NCBI RefSeq assembly: GCF_009866805.1
Contig: NZ_SIZW01000038.1
Coordinates: forward strand, 269,099-333,098
Source of the DNA: Schauerella aestuarii
GTDB taxonomy: Bacteria; Pseudomonadota; Gammaproteobacteria; Burkholderiales; Burkholderiaceae_B
DNA length: 64,000 bases
Reading direction: 5' to 3'
Shown here: piece after piece, positions 25,688 through 35,042 of the stretch
Layout of the letters: each line of letters starts with the position of its first letter
How positions within the stretch are numbered: the first letter of the stretch is position 1
Notes under the pieces: generated by a model
Seen by the model: the letters and a program-made list of their open reading frames with translations, nothing else
Databases searched by the model: none
What the model was told of the DNA's origin: nothing
Translations under genes and position numbers: made by a program

Positions 25688-26566
25688 ATGCTGATCACCC
25701 AACCGCTTTCCTATCGTCTGGACTTGCCCGACGACTATCCCAATACCCCGGCCGCCGCGCCGCTGGTGCTCGATTCGCCGCACAGCGGCACGGCCTACCC
25801 GCCCGATTTCGCACCCGCCGTAAACTTCGGCGCGCTGCGTACCGCTGAAGACACCTGGGTGGCCGACCTCTGGTCGGACGCCATCGCCATGGGCGTGCCG
25901 CTGATCGCCGCACACTTCCCGCGCGCCTACATCGACGCGAACCGCGGTGCCAACGAAATCGATAGCCTGCTGCTCGATGCCGCCTGGCCCGGCGAGATCG
26001 CCGAGTCGCCCAAGGTGAAGCTGGGCAAAGGCTTGATCTGGCGCATGCTCGACGACGGCACGCCGCTCTACGACCGCAAATTGTCGATCGATGAAGTGCA
26101 ACACCGCATCGACGCGTGCTGGAAGCCTTACCACGCCGAGCTCGGCCGTGTGATCGACGCCGCACACGCGCGCTTCGGCAAGGTGTGGCACATCAACTGC
26201 CATTCGATGCCCAGCGTGGCCGGCGCCTACGCGACCGATCAACCTGGTCTGGTGCATCCTGATTTCGTACTCGGCGACCGCGACGGCACGACCGGCGATC
26301 CGTCGTTTCGCGAGTTCGTGGCGCAATGGCTGCGAGGCCGAGGCTACAACGTTACCGTCAACGATCCTTATAAAGGCGTTGAATTGGTGCGCGCCTTCGG
26401 CGATCCGGAAGACGGCCGCAACAGCTTGCAGATCGAGATCAACCGCAATCTGTACATGGATGAAATCTCGCTGCGACCGAGTGAGAACTACGGCAAACTC
26501 AAAACCGATCTGCGCGACCTGACCGCCGCACTGATCGCATGGATGGCGCCGCAAGTCGCTGTGTGA
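25688..26566 (+). CDS. N-formylglutamate amidohydrolase family protein
   Basis: A 292-residue zinc-dependent hydrolase of the FGase family. Seen: PLVLDSPHSGTAYPPDF (metal-binding His), HFPRAYIDANRGANEID, HINCHSMPSV (second metal site) and IEINRNLYMDE. HutG-type members split N-formylglutamate to formate and glutamate at the end of one histidine degradation route, but no other hut gene is near, so the substrate is uncertain. The ATG at 25688 is preferred to a TTG at 25679. Probably cotranscribed with the Bug gene. Convergent with glcF. Confidence 0.85.
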   Translation: MLITQPLSYRLDLPDDYPNTPAAAPLVLDSPHSGTAYPPDFAPAVNFGALRTAEDTWVADLWSDAIAMGVPLIAAHFPRAYIDANRGANEIDSLLLDAAWPGEIAESPKVKLGKGLIWRMLDDGTPLYDRKLSIDEVQHRIDACWKPYHAELGRVIDAAHARFGKVWHINCHSMPSVAGAYATDQPGLVHPDFVLGDRDGTTGDPSFREFVAQWLRGRGYNVTVNDPYKGVELVRAFGDPEDGRNSLQIEINRNLYMDEISLRPSENYGKLKTDLRDLTAALIAWMAPQVAV

Positions 26567-26649
26567 CATCGGCTCGCAACGTCCGAGGTCGCCGCTACGC
26601 GCCCTCAGGCGACGCATCGCCTGGGGTGAAGCCCTTGGTCAGCGATTGA

Positions 26650-27879
26650 TCAAGGCCGCGCAACAAGGCGCGTGTCGACCCATTCGATCCAATGCCGAAC
26701 CGGCACCTCGGTGCCGCTCTGCAGATGACCGATGCACCCGATATTGGCCGACACGATCACATCGGCCTGGGTGGGCGCAATCGCTGCCAATTTGCGATCG
26801 CGCAAGGTCAGACTCATCTCCGGCTGCAGGACCGAATAGGCCCCTGCCGACCCGCAGCACAGATGCTTGTCTGAAAACGGCAGCGACTGAAACCCCAGCG
26901 TGACCAGCATGCGCTCGGTCACGCCACCCAGCCCCTGCCAGTGTTGCAGGGTGCATGGCGGATGAAACGCCACCGAGCCGCCCGTCTGCATCAAGGCCCG
27001 CAAATCGTCGGCATGGGGCGCGACGACCTCGGCCACATCTTTCACGTATCCCACCAATCGTTGCGCGAGTTCGGCGTAGACAGGATCGTGCCGCAGATGA
27101 TGCGCATAGTCCTTGACCATGGCGCCGCAACCCGACGCATTCATGACGATCGCCTCCACTTTCCCGCTTTCGAGCGCAGGAAGCCACGCATCGATATTGG
27201 CGCGCATTTGCACCAACGCCGCCGGGCCGTCGTCGAGATGGAAATTGATGGCGCCACAACAGCCTCTTTGAACACCGTACGACGCGCCGATTCCAATGGC
27301 GTCGAGCACGCGGATGGTGGCCGCATCGATGGTGGGCATCATCGCGGGCTGAACGCAGCCCGACAATAAATACACCTGCCGCGCATGCGTGCCCACTTCG
27401 GGCAACGCGCCCGCTGCCCGATGCGCAGGTACTTTACGTTTCAGCGCTGCCGGCAACAGCGGCCGCATGCGTTTGCCGACCCGCATGAGCGGCGCAAACC
27501 AAGGCGCGTTGAGCGCATGGCGCAACGTTGCGCGCCGCACCCGATCCCATAGCGGGCGTTCCACTTTTTGGTCGACCCATTCCCGCCCCAGGTCGATCAG
27601 GTGCCCGTACTCCACACCCGATGGGCATGTGGTTTCGCAATTGCGACACGTCAGGCAACGATCCAGGTGCTGTTGCGTGGCCCGCGTCGGCGTCTCGCCT
27701 TCAAGCATCTGTTTGATGAGATAAATCCGGCCACGCGGGCTATCGAGCTCGTCGCCCAGCACTTGATACGTGGGACAGGTGGCGGTGCAAAATCCGCAAT
27801 GCACGCATCGCCGCAAAATGGCGTCGGCCTCGGCACCTTTCGGCGTATCACGAACCCAGGAAGCTAGATTGGTTTGCAT
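26650..27879 (-). CDS. glcF: Glycolate oxidase iron-sulfur subunit
   Basis: A 409-residue subunit with two ferredoxin-like clusters: Cys25-x2-Cys28-x2-Cys31-x3-Cys35 (CVHCGFCTATC) and Cys77-x2-Cys80-x2-Cys83-x3-Cys87 (CLTCRNCETTC). Two CCG domains follow (LLSGCVQPAM...RGCCGAI and FHPPCTLQH...CCGSAG). It passes electrons from the flavin subunits GlcD and GlcE during glycolate oxidation to glyoxylate. The start lies 6 bases after the glcE stop, the last gene of the operon. Confidence 0.93.
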   Translation of the reverse strand: MQTNLASWVRDTPKGAEADAILRRCVHCGFCTATCPTYQVLGDELDSPRGRIYLIKQMLEGETPTRATQQHLDRCLTCRNCETTCPSGVEYGHLIDLGREWVDQKVERPLWDRVRRATLRHALNAPWFAPLMRVGKRMRPLLPAALKRKVPAHRAAGALPEVGTHARQVYLLSGCVQPAMMPTIDAATIRVLDAIGIGASYGVQRGCCGAINFHLDDGPAALVQMRANIDAWLPALESGKVEAIVMNASGCGAMVKDYAHHLRHDPVYAELAQRLVGYVKDVAEVVAPHADDLRALMQTGGSVAFHPPCTLQHWQGLGGVTERMLVTLGFQSLPFSDKHLCCGSAGAYSVLQPEMSLTLRDRKLAAIAPTQADVIVSANIGCIGHLQSGTEVPVRHWIEWVDTRLVARP

Positions 27880-27885
27880 AGGCGA

Positions 27886-29103
27886 TCAAAGATCCGGATA
27901 AAGACGACCCGCATTGAAGAGCCCCCAGGGGTCGAACTCTTGCTTGAGCCGGCGGGTGATCGCCATGACGCCGGGTTCCGGGGGATGAAATGCGCCGCCT
28001 GCGATGTCGGTGTCGCCGTCGCCCACGCGATACAGCGTGGCGCTGCCCCCCGCCGCACGCACCGCCTCACGCAACGCCGCGGCGTTACGCACCCCCGTCA
28101 ACCAACGTTGCGCACCGCCCCACTCAATCAGCGCCGCATCGTCCAGGCACACCGGCGAGGTCGGCGGCACGATGACGCGCCAGACCGGCTGTCCCGTCCC
28201 AAACAATCGCATCTGCTGGTGCCGCAACTGCGTCCAGACGGCCGCGGCACGCTCGCCTTGCTCATGTTCGCCTCCCATCTCAGCGATCGCGGATGCCAGC
28301 GCCGGAGGCGATCCGGATAGCCGCACGGCGGTGTTGCCGCGCCAGGAGGTCGAGCCCGCCGAGAGGATGGGGCCAGTCGCGACAGTCGCGCTCGTCGGGC
28401 CGGTAGCGTCTGCAGCAACGGTCGAGTCGATGCCGCCTGTCGATGCTGCCAAGCCTGCCCTGTCCGCGATCCACGCCGAGGCTGAGATCGGTAGCGGCCG
28501 TTGCCGCCACGTCGAAAACGTGGCCATCGCTTGCTCGCGCGTCAGGTCGAACCACAGCGTGCATTCTTCAATAGGGCGCGGCACCACCTTCAACGACACT
28601 TCGGCGATGGCGCCGAGGATGCCCATCGATCCCGCGAGCACGCGCGAGACGTCGTAGCCGGCTACGTTTTTCATGACCTCGCCACCGAAGGACAACAGCC
28701 GGCCTTGCGCATCCAGCAGCCGCGTGCCCAACACGAAATCCCGTACGCCGCCGGCCGCGATGCGGCGTGGGCCAGCCAGCCCCGCCGCCACGCAACCGCC
28801 TACCGTGGAGCCTGCGCCGAAGATCGGCGGCTCGAACGCCAACATCTGATTTTCGGCGGCCAGCGCCGCTTCGAGCGTTGACACCAATGTGCCCGCGCGA
28901 ACCGTTACCACCAACTCCGACGGGTGATAGTCGACGATACCGGCATACGTGCCCATTTCGAGCACGCAGTGGCCATCCTCAGGCCGTGGCGCGCGATAGT
29001 TGCCGAAAAAGTTTTTGGTGCCGCCGCCGGAAACCCACAACGGCTTATGGCCGGCGCGTGCAGTCATCACCTGATCGCACAGTTCGCTCAGAACGAAATC
29101 CAT
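27886..29103 (-). CDS. glcE: Glycolate oxidase FAD-binding subunit GlcE
   Basis: A 405-residue FAD-linked oxidase (PCMH-type FAD domain at about 15-180: PLWVSGGGTKNFFG, LVVTVRAGTLVSTLEAALA, FGAGSTVGGCVAAGLAGPRR, ENVAGYD-like KNVAGYDVSRV). It is longer than E. coli GlcE (about 350). An extra low-complexity segment rich in Ala, Thr, Ser and Gly lies at about 212-245, between the FAD domain and the C-terminal domain. The start lies 8 bases after glcD. Confidence 0.9.
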   Translation of the reverse strand: MDFVLSELCDQVMTARAGHKPLWVSGGGTKNFFGNYRAPRPEDGHCVLEMGTYAGIVDYHPSELVVTVRAGTLVSTLEAALAAENQMLAFEPPIFGAGSTVGGCVAAGLAGPRRIAAGGVRDFVLGTRLLDAQGRLLSFGGEVMKNVAGYDVSRVLAGSMGILGAIAEVSLKVVPRPIEECTLWFDLTREQAMATFSTWRQRPLPISASAWIADRAGLAASTGGIDSTVAADATGPTSATVATGPILSAGSTSWRGNTAVRLSGSPPALASAIAEMGGEHEQGERAAAVWTQLRHQQMRLFGTGQPVWRVIVPPTSPVCLDDAALIEWGGAQRWLTGVRNAAALREAVRAAGGSATLYRVGDGDTDIAGGAFHPPEPGVMAITRRLKQEFDPWGLFNAGRLYPDL

Positions 29104-29111
29104 CGTGCCAC

Positions 29112-30614
29112 CTAAAACCGCGACAGATCGGGAAAATGCATTTCACCGTTATGGACATGCATCTTGCCGTACTCCGCGCAGCGCGCGAGCGTCGGGATGA
29201 CTTTGTCGGGATTGAGCAAACCCGAAGGATCGAACGATCGCTTCACGGCACTGAACACAGCAAGTTCTTCTTGCGAAAACTGAACGCACATTTGATTTAT
29301 CTTCTCCAGTCCCACCCCGTGCTCTCCCGTCACGGTTCCTCCAACCTGAACGCATAATTCCAGAATCTCCGCGCCGAATTTCTCGGCGCGTTCGACCTGG
29401 TCAGGCACGTTGGCGTCGAACATGATCAACGGATGCAGATTACCGTCGCCCGCGTGAAACACGTTGGCGCATCGCAAGCTGTAGTCGTCTTCCATTTGTT
29501 CGATCGCCGACAGCACGCGCGCCAGATGACGCCGCGGAATCGTGCCGTCCATACAGTAATAATCCGGCGATACCCGGCCGGCAGCCGGAAAGGCATTCTT
29601 GCGCCCGGCCCAGAATCGCAGCCGCTCGGCTTCCGACGTCGACACCTGCAAGCGCGTCGCGCCTGCCGCACTGAAGATCGCTTCCATGCGCGCGATTTCA
29701 TGTGCCACTTCATGTTCGGTGCCGTCCGATTCGCACAGCAATATCGCCGCGGCATCCATGTCGTAGCCGGCCTTGACGAACGGCTCGACCATATGCACCG
29801 CACGCCGATCCATCATTTCCAGGCCGGCGGGAATGATGCCTTGGGCGATAACGGCCGTGACGGCATTGCCGGCCGTTTCCACACTTGCGAAGCTGGCCAT
29901 CACGACTTGCGCGCAGGCAGGCCGGGGAATGAGCTTGACCGTGACCTCGGTGACGATACCCAGCATCCCTTCGGAGCCGATGAACGCCGCCAGCAAGTCC
30001 AGGCCATCGATCTGCGGCGCATCGCTGCCCAACTCGACGATCTCGCCATCGCACATCACGGCGCGCACCCGCAGCACGTTATGCACCGTCAGTCCGTACT
30101 TCAGGCAGTGCACGCCCCCTGAGTTTTCAGCCACGTTGCCCCCGATCGAACAGGCGATCTGACTGGACGGATCCGGTGCATAGGCCAGTCCGTAGGGTGC
30201 CGCCGCTTCGGAGATCGCCAGATTGCGCACGCCGGGTTCGAGCACGGCAATCGCAGCCTCGGGGTCGATGCGTTTGATGCGATTGAGTTTGGAGAGCCCG
30301 AGCAGCACGCCTGCGGCGTGCGGGGTGGCACCGCCGGAAAGCCCCGTGCCGGCGCCTCTCGGCACGACGGGCACCTTCAGGGCGTGACACGCCTTCATCA
30401 CTGCCTGGACCTGCGCTTCCGTCTCGGGCAGAACGACCACCTTCGGCAGTGTTCGAAACAGCGACAGGCCATCGCATTCATAAGGGCGCGTGTCTTCGGT
30501 TCGGTGAAGGACGCAATGCTTGGGCACGGCACGCTGCAACGCAGCAATCAAGACGTGCGCCTCGACCGGATCCTCGGGGACGGTGGCGAGCGCAAAAGGT
30601 ACGGCGTCATTCAT
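29112..30614 (-). CDS. glcD: Glycolate oxidase FAD subunit GlcD
   Basis: A 500-residue FAD-linked oxidase, the catalytic subunit of the glycolate oxidase complex. Seen: VVPRGAGTGLSGGATPHA (FAD phosphate loop), CSIGGNVAENSGGVHCLKYG, DLLAAFIGSEGMLGIVTEVTVKL, and the C-terminal HAGDGNLHPLIMFD and TGEHGVGLEK. ATG 30614 is chosen because the protein family begins near here (MNDAVPFALATV); the frame is open to 30695. First gene of a glcDEF run; no glcC-type regulator or glycolate permease is nearby. Confidence 0.93.
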   Translation of the reverse strand: MNDAVPFALATVPEDPVEAHVLIAALQRAVPKHCVLHRTEDTRPYECDGLSLFRTLPKVVVLPETEAQVQAVMKACHALKVPVVPRGAGTGLSGGATPHAAGVLLGLSKLNRIKRIDPEAAIAVLEPGVRNLAISEAAAPYGLAYAPDPSSQIACSIGGNVAENSGGVHCLKYGLTVHNVLRVRAVMCDGEIVELGSDAPQIDGLDLLAAFIGSEGMLGIVTEVTVKLIPRPACAQVVMASFASVETAGNAVTAVIAQGIIPAGLEMMDRRAVHMVEPFVKAGYDMDAAAILLCESDGTEHEVAHEIARMEAIFSAAGATRLQVSTSEAERLRFWAGRKNAFPAAGRVSPDYYCMDGTIPRRHLARVLSAIEQMEDDYSLRCANVFHAGDGNLHPLIMFDANVPDQVERAEKFGAEILELCVQVGGTVTGEHGVGLEKINQMCVQFSQEELAVFSAVKRSFDPSGLLNPDKVIPTLARCAEYGKMHVHNGEMHFPDLSRF

Positions 30615-30716
30615 GGTGCCTACGATACCGTTACACCGCGCGTCGCACAGGCCGGGATTTACCCGTAGCAAGGGGCGCAAACGCGCCCCTCGCAATGCCT
30701 GCTTACCAATTCACGC

Positions 30717-32126
30717 TCACCAAGGGAAAATCTTGCCCGGGTTAAGGATGTTGTTGGGGTCGAAAGCATGCTTCAGGCTGCGCATCAACGCCAGCGCATC
30801 CTCGCCGTGCTCTTCTTCAAGGAATTGCATCTTGTGCAACCCCACGCCGTGCTCGCCCGAACACGTGCCGTCGTAGGCAATCGCGCGGCGCGCCAGACGA
30901 TGGTTGACGACTTCGGACTCTTCCCAGTCGGTCGGGCTATTCGGATCGAGCAACATCAAGACGTGAAAGTTGCCGTCGCCCACGTGGCCGACGATGGTGT
31001 ACGGGAAGCTGGCTTTCGACAGATCCTCGACCGTTTCGCGGACGCAATCGGCCAGACGCGAAATGGGCACGCAGACGTCGGTCGTGCTGGAGCGGCAGCC
31101 GGGCCGCAATTGCAAGCCGGCGAAATAGGCGTTGTGGCGTGCGGTCCAGAGGCGGCTGCGGTCTTCCGGCCGTGCGGCCCACTCGAAATCCATGCCGCCG
31201 TTCTCGCGGGTGATGTCCTGGACCACGCGCGCCTGCTCTTCAACACCGGCGGGGCTGCCGTGAAACTCAAACAGCAGGATCGGGCTTTCGCGCAAGGTGA
31301 GGTGGCTGTAGCGGTTGACGGCTCGCACGCCCGCCTCGTCCATGAACTCGACGCGGGCCACGGGCACGCCCATCTGGATGATCTCGATCACGCTTTGCAC
31401 GGCGGCATCGAGCGATTCGAAATTGCAGATGGCGGCCGACACGGCTTCAGGCTGCGGATACAGGCGCACGGTGACTTCGGTAATGATGCCCAACGTGCCT
31501 TCGCTGCCGACGAAGATGCGCGTGAGGTCGTAACCGGTGGACGACTTGCGCGCACGGCTGGCGGTGCGGATCACACGACCATCGGCGGTGACGACCGTCA
31601 GCGAGACGACGTTTTCGCGCATGGTGCCGTAGCGCACGGCGTTGGTGCCCGATGCTCGCGTCGCGGCCATGCCGCCCAGGCTCGCATCGGCCCCCGGATC
31701 GATCGGAAAGAACAATCCGGTGTCGCGCAATTCCTCGTTGAGTTGCTTACGGGTGACGCCGGCCTGCACCGTTGCCGTCAAATCCTCGGCATGAATAGCG
31801 ACGACCTGGTTCATCTGCGACACATCGATCGTGATACCGCCTTGAATCGCCAAGGTATGGCCTTCCAGCGACGACCCCGTGCCGTAGGGAATCAGCGGCA
31901 CGCCATGCGCGTTGCACAGCTTGGCCACGGCCACGACTTCTTCAGTGGTGTGGGCGTAGACGACGGCGTCCGGGGGCATGGCCGGATACGGCGACTCATC
32001 GGTGCCATGGTGTTCGCGCACGGCCGCCGCAACGGACAGCCGATCGCCAAACTGCGCGCGCAGCGCCTCAAGGCAAGCTTCGGGAAGTGGACGGCGCAAC
32101 GCTTGGCCGAGATCGGGAGCATTCAT
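30717..32126 (-). CDS. FAD-linked D-2-hydroxyacid dehydrogenase (GlcD/Dld-like)
   Basis: A 469-residue paralogue of GlcD: LIPYGTGSSLEGHTLAIQGGITID, ADASLGGMAATRASGTNAVRYG, IFVGSEGTLGIITEVTVRLYP, YTIVGHVGDGNFHVLMLLD and CSGEHGVGLHK. It belongs to the D-lactate dehydrogenase (cytochrome)/glycolate dehydrogenase group and acts alone or with other electron carriers. It precedes glcD by about 100 bases on the same strand, with a GC-rich hairpin near 30671-30691 between them. The exact substrate (D-lactate or another D-2-hydroxyacid) cannot be told. Start ATG 32126; no clear ribosome binding site. Confidence 0.85.
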   Translation of the reverse strand: MNAPDLGQALRRPLPEACLEALRAQFGDRLSVAAAVREHHGTDESPYPAMPPDAVVYAHTTEEVVAVAKLCNAHGVPLIPYGTGSSLEGHTLAIQGGITIDVSQMNQVVAIHAEDLTATVQAGVTRKQLNEELRDTGLFFPIDPGADASLGGMAATRASGTNAVRYGTMRENVVSLTVVTADGRVIRTASRARKSSTGYDLTRIFVGSEGTLGIITEVTVRLYPQPEAVSAAICNFESLDAAVQSVIEIIQMGVPVARVEFMDEAGVRAVNRYSHLTLRESPILLFEFHGSPAGVEEQARVVQDITRENGGMDFEWAARPEDRSRLWTARHNAYFAGLQLRPGCRSSTTDVCVPISRLADCVRETVEDLSKASFPYTIVGHVGDGNFHVLMLLDPNSPTDWEESEVVNHRLARRAIAYDGTCSGEHGVGLHKMQFLEEEHGEDALALMRSLKHAFDPNNILNPGKIFPW

Positions 32127-32203
32127 GGACGTGATCAAACCGAGGGTATGGAAGCCCTCGATTTTACGCCCTAACCACGCGGCATCGATGCCGCCGTTAT
32201 CGT

Positions 32204-32229
32204 GCGGCGCACCATGACTGGTGCGCCGC
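32204..32229. repeat. Perfect inverted repeat downstream of aroG
   Basis: GCGGCGCACCA (32204-32214) and TGGTGCGCCGC (32219-32229) with loop TGAC, just after the aroG stop. No T run on either strand; possible mRNA 3' end stabiliser. Confidence 0.7.
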
Positions 32230-32235
32230 GGGACA

Positions 32236-33306
32236 TTACTTGGCCGTAATGGTGTTGCGGCGGCGTTCGCGCACGGCGCTCGCCAGACGTTCGAGCGTCG
32301 CCACCGACGACTCCCAATCGATGCAGCCGTCGGTAATGCTCTGACCGTACGTCAACGGTTGGCCTTCGATCAAATCCTGACGGCCGCCCAGCAGATGGCT
32401 TTCGATCATCACGCCGACCAGGCGCGTATCGCCCCGCTCGATCTGGCGCGATACATCGTCGATCACCAGCGGCTGATTTTCCGGCTTTTTACTGCTGTTG
32501 GCGTGGCTGGCGTCGACCATCACGCGCGGTGCCAACCCATTCTTGGCCATATCCAGGCACGCCGCTTCGACGCTGGCGGCATCGTAGTTGGGCGCCTTGC
32601 CGCCGCGCAGAATGACGTGGCAATCCTCGTTGCCTGCCGTGGACACGATGGCGGAGTGACCGCCCTTGGTCACCGACAGAAAGTGATGAGATTGCGAGGC
32701 GGCCTTGATGGCGTCCACGGCGATCTTGACGTTGCCGTCGGTGCCGTTCTTGAAACCGACCGGGCACGATAATCCCGAGGCTAATTCACGATGTACCTGA
32801 CTCTCAGTCGTACGCGCGCCGATCGCGCCCCACGACACCAGATCCGCGATGTACTGCGGCGTGATCATGTCGAGGAATTCGCAGCCGGCGGGCACGCCGC
32901 GGCTATTGATCTGCAGAAGCAATTCGCGCGCGATGCGGATGCCACGGTTGATGTCGAAACTGCCGTCCAACTCCGGATCGTTGATCAACCCTTTCCAACC
33001 CACCGTGGTACGCGGCTTCTCGAAGTACACCCGCATAACGATCTCAAGCTCGCCGCGCAGACGATCGCGCACCGGCTTCAAGCGCTCGGCATACTCGAGT
33101 GCGGCGCGCGTATCGTGGATCGAGCAGGGCCCGATCACGACGGCCACGCGGTCTTCCATGCCGTGCAGAATGCGGTGCAGCGCCTGACGCGTGGTGAACA
33201 CCGTGTTCGACGCCTCGGGAGTACATGCAAACTCGCGCATCACATGCGAGGGGGGGTTGAGCTCTTTGATTTCGCGGATGCGAAGGTCGTCGGTATTGTG
33301 GGACAC
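32236..33306 (-). CDS. aroG: DAHP synthase, AroG type
   Basis: A 356-residue class I 3-deoxy-D-arabino-heptulosonate 7-phosphate synthase. It joins phosphoenolpyruvate and erythrose 4-phosphate in the first step of aromatic amino-acid synthesis. Seen: DDLRIREIKELNPPSHVMREF, VVIGPCSIHDTRAALEYAERL, RVYFEKPRTTVGWKGLINDP, GARTTESQVHRELASGLSCPVGFKNGTDG and DASHANSSKKPENQ. The start is GTG 33306 with GGAG 10 bases upstream; the frame is open to 33438, but that part is the leader and terminator region. A Phe/Tyr-rich leader peptide and attenuator lie upstream, so expression probably responds to charged tRNA-Phe/Tyr. Confidence 0.93.
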   Translation of the reverse strand: MSHNTDDLRIREIKELNPPSHVMREFACTPEASNTVFTTRQALHRILHGMEDRVAVVIGPCSIHDTRAALEYAERLKPVRDRLRGELEIVMRVYFEKPRTTVGWKGLINDPELDGSFDINRGIRIARELLLQINSRGVPAGCEFLDMITPQYIADLVSWGAIGARTTESQVHRELASGLSCPVGFKNGTDGNVKIAVDAIKAASQSHHFLSVTKGGHSAIVSTAGNEDCHVILRGGKAPNYDAASVEAACLDMAKNGLAPRVMVDASHANSSKKPENQPLVIDDVSRQIERGDTRLVGVMIESHLLGGRQDLIEGQPLTYGQSITDGCIDWESSVATLERLASAVRERRRNTITAK

Positions 33307-33341
33307 AGCTTTCACTCCGGGGTTGGCCAGGCTCGCGGCAT

Positions 33342-33372
33342 AAAAAAAGCCGCCAGGGCTGGCGGCTTTTTC
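33342..33372 (-). terminator. Attenuator terminator in the aroG leader
   Basis: In the transcript, GCCGCCAG (33366-33359) pairs with CTGGCGGC (33356-33349), followed by seven T. The hairpin lies about 36 bases before the aroG start, inside its leader. The 5' arm can alternatively pair with CTGGCGG at 33421-33415, giving an antiterminator. Confidence 0.75.
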
Positions 33373-33391
33373 AAGATATTCGGCAAGAACT

Positions 33392-33475
33392 TCAGTGTGC
33401 GCGAATCCCTTCCTCCGCCAGCGGCATAGGAAACCCATAAAAATAAAAATAAAACGGGCGGGATGCGAAATTCAT
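33392..33475 (-). CDS. aroG leader peptide, Phe/Tyr-rich
   Basis: A 27-codon open frame between the predicted promoter and the attenuator, reading MNFASRP, then FYFYFYGF (residues 8-15), and ending at TGA 33392-33394. Seven of the eight codons at 33454-33431 are Phe (TTT) or Tyr (TAT). This is the hallmark of a ribosome-stalling leader for aromatic amino-acid genes. The predicted transcription start is within a few bases of the ATG, so translation may be nearly leaderless. Downstream segments can form exclusive antiterminator or terminator hairpins. Confidence 0.75.
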   Translation of the reverse strand: MNFASRPFYFYFYGFPMPLAEEGIRAH

Positions 33476-33482
33476 GTGAAGG

Positions 33483-33511
33483 ACTCTAGCAGAAAAGATA
33501 TCGACTGTCAC
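33483..33511 (-). promoter_or_regulatory. Promoter of the aroG leader
   Basis: Minus strand GTGACA (33511-33506), 17-base spacer, TAGAGT (33488-33483). The predicted start near 33476 puts the leader-peptide ATG (33475) at almost +1. Confidence 0.6.
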
Positions 33512-33581
33512 GAGCGGACATACGGAGGATGTGGCAACGGCGCGACGCCATGCGCCGCGCCGTGCATGCGACCATCGCGCC

Positions 33582-35042
33582 TCAGGCCGTGCCGCCGATC
33601 GTCAAACCATCCATCCGCAACGTCGGCATGCCCACACCCACAGGCACGCTCTGGCCTTCCTTGCCGCACGTGCCCACACCCGAGTCGAGCGCCAGATCGT
33701 TGCCGATCATGCTCACGCGATTCATGGCGTCAGGGCCGTTGCCGATCAGCGTGGCGCCCTTGACCGGATAGGTCACCTTGCCGTTTTCGATCATGTACGC
33801 CTCGGACGCGGAAAAAACGAACTTGCCGCTCGTGATATCCACTTGGCCGCCGCCGAAATTCACGGCGTACAGACCCTTCTTGACCGAGGCCACGATTTCT
33901 TCAGGTGCCTTGTCGCCCGCCATCATGTAGGTATTGGTCATGCGCGGCATCGGCAAATGGGCGAAGGATTCGCGCCGGCCGTTACCGGTTGCCTTGGTCT
34001 TCATCAACCGCGCATTCATCGTGTCCTGCATATACCCGCGCAGAATGCCATCTTCGATCAACACGTTGCGTTGCGTGGGATTGCCTTCATCGTCCACGTT
34101 CAGCGAACCGCGACGATCCGGCAAGGTGCCGTCATCGACCACGGTCACGCCCTTGGACGCCACGCGCTCGCCGATGCGGTCGGAAAACACGCTCGAGCCT
34201 TTGCGATTGAAGTCGCCTTCCAGCCCGTGGCCCACCGCCTCGTGCAACAGAATGCCGGGCCAGCCCGAACCCAGCACGACGGTCATCTCGCCGGCGGGCG
34301 CCGGACGAGCTTCGAGATTGGTCAGTGCCTCGTGCACGGCGCGGTCCACGTAACCTTCGATGATGTCATCGGTGAAATACGCCAGACCCGTTCGGCCGCC
34401 CCCGCCGCCGTGGCCCATCTCGCGGCGGCCCTGCTTTTCGGCGATCACCGTCAACGAAAGTCGCACCAGCGGCCGCACATCGGCGGCCAGGCGGCCGTCG
34501 CTGCCGGCCACGAGGATGACGTCATACTCGGCGCCCAGGCTGGCCATCACTTGAATGATGCGCGGATCGCGTGCCCGCGCCAGACGCTCGACGCGTTCGA
34601 GCAATGCCACTTTGTCGGGAGCACTCAACGTCGTCAACGGATCCACGTTCGAATACAGATTGCGCGACAGTTCCAGCCCCTGCGGACCGGGCACGTGAAT
34701 CTTGCCGGCGCCCTGCTTTGCGATGCTGCGCACGGCCCGCGCCGATGACAACAATGCGTCGGGCGACAAGGTGTCGGAATACGCGAACGCCGTCTTTTCG
34801 CCGGCAACGGCACGCACGCCAACACCTTGCCCGATCGAGAAGCTGCCCGTTTTGACGATGCCCTCTTCCAGGCTCCAGCCTTCGCTGCGGGTGTATTGAA
34901 AATACAGGTCGGCGTAATCCACACGATGCGTGAAAATCTCGCCGATGGCGCGAGCCATATCGGCTTCCGTCAGACCCCAGGGATCGAGGAGCAGAGACTT
35001 GGCGGTCGCAAGGGATTCGATGGCGGGATCAGTAATCTTCAT
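33582..35042 (-). CDS. tldD: Metalloprotease TldD
   Basis: A 486-residue TldD/PmbA family zinc protease subunit. Seen: the metal-binding region [28 protein letters not shown] near residue 265, the N-terminal [23 protein letters not shown], and the C-terminal [25 protein letters not shown]. TldD works with TldE (PmbA) to process small peptides such as microcins or antitoxins; no tldE is in the window. Start ATG 35042 after GGATG. It lies upstream of, and in the same direction as, the aroG unit, which has its own promoter. Confidence 0.95.
   Translation of the reverse strand: MKITDPAIESLATAKSLLLDPWGLTEADMARAIGEIFTHRVDYADLYFQYTRSEGWSLEEGIVKTGSFSIGQGVGVRAVAGEKTAFAYSDTLSPDALLSSARAVRSIAKQGAGKIHVPGPQGLELSRNLYSNVDPLTTLSAPDKVALLERVERLARARDPRIIQVMASLGAEYDVILVAGSDGRLAADVRPLVRLSLTVIAEKQGRREMGHGGGGGRTGLAYFTDDIIEGYVDRAVHEALTNLEARPAPAGEMTVVLGSGWPGILLHEAVGHGLEGDFNRKGSSVFSDRIGERVASKGVTVVDDGTLPDRRGSLNVDDEGNPTQRNVLIEDGILRGYMQDTMNARLMKTKATGNGRRESFAHLPMPRMTNTYMMAGDKAPEEIVASVKKGLYAVNFGGGQVDITSGKFVFSASEAYMIENGKVTYPVKGATLIGNGPDAMNRVSMIGNDLALDSGVGTCGKEGQSVPVGVGMPTLRMDGLTIGGTA

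Noticed and set aside
30768..32174. 468-codon plus-strand frame
   Set aside because: Antisense to the FAD-linked oxidase with clear motifs; its own composition is not protein-like.
33307..33438. N-terminal extension of AroG to the ATG at 33438
   Set aside because: It would translate through the attenuator hairpin, and the GTG at 33306 has a proper ribosome binding site and matches the normal protein start.
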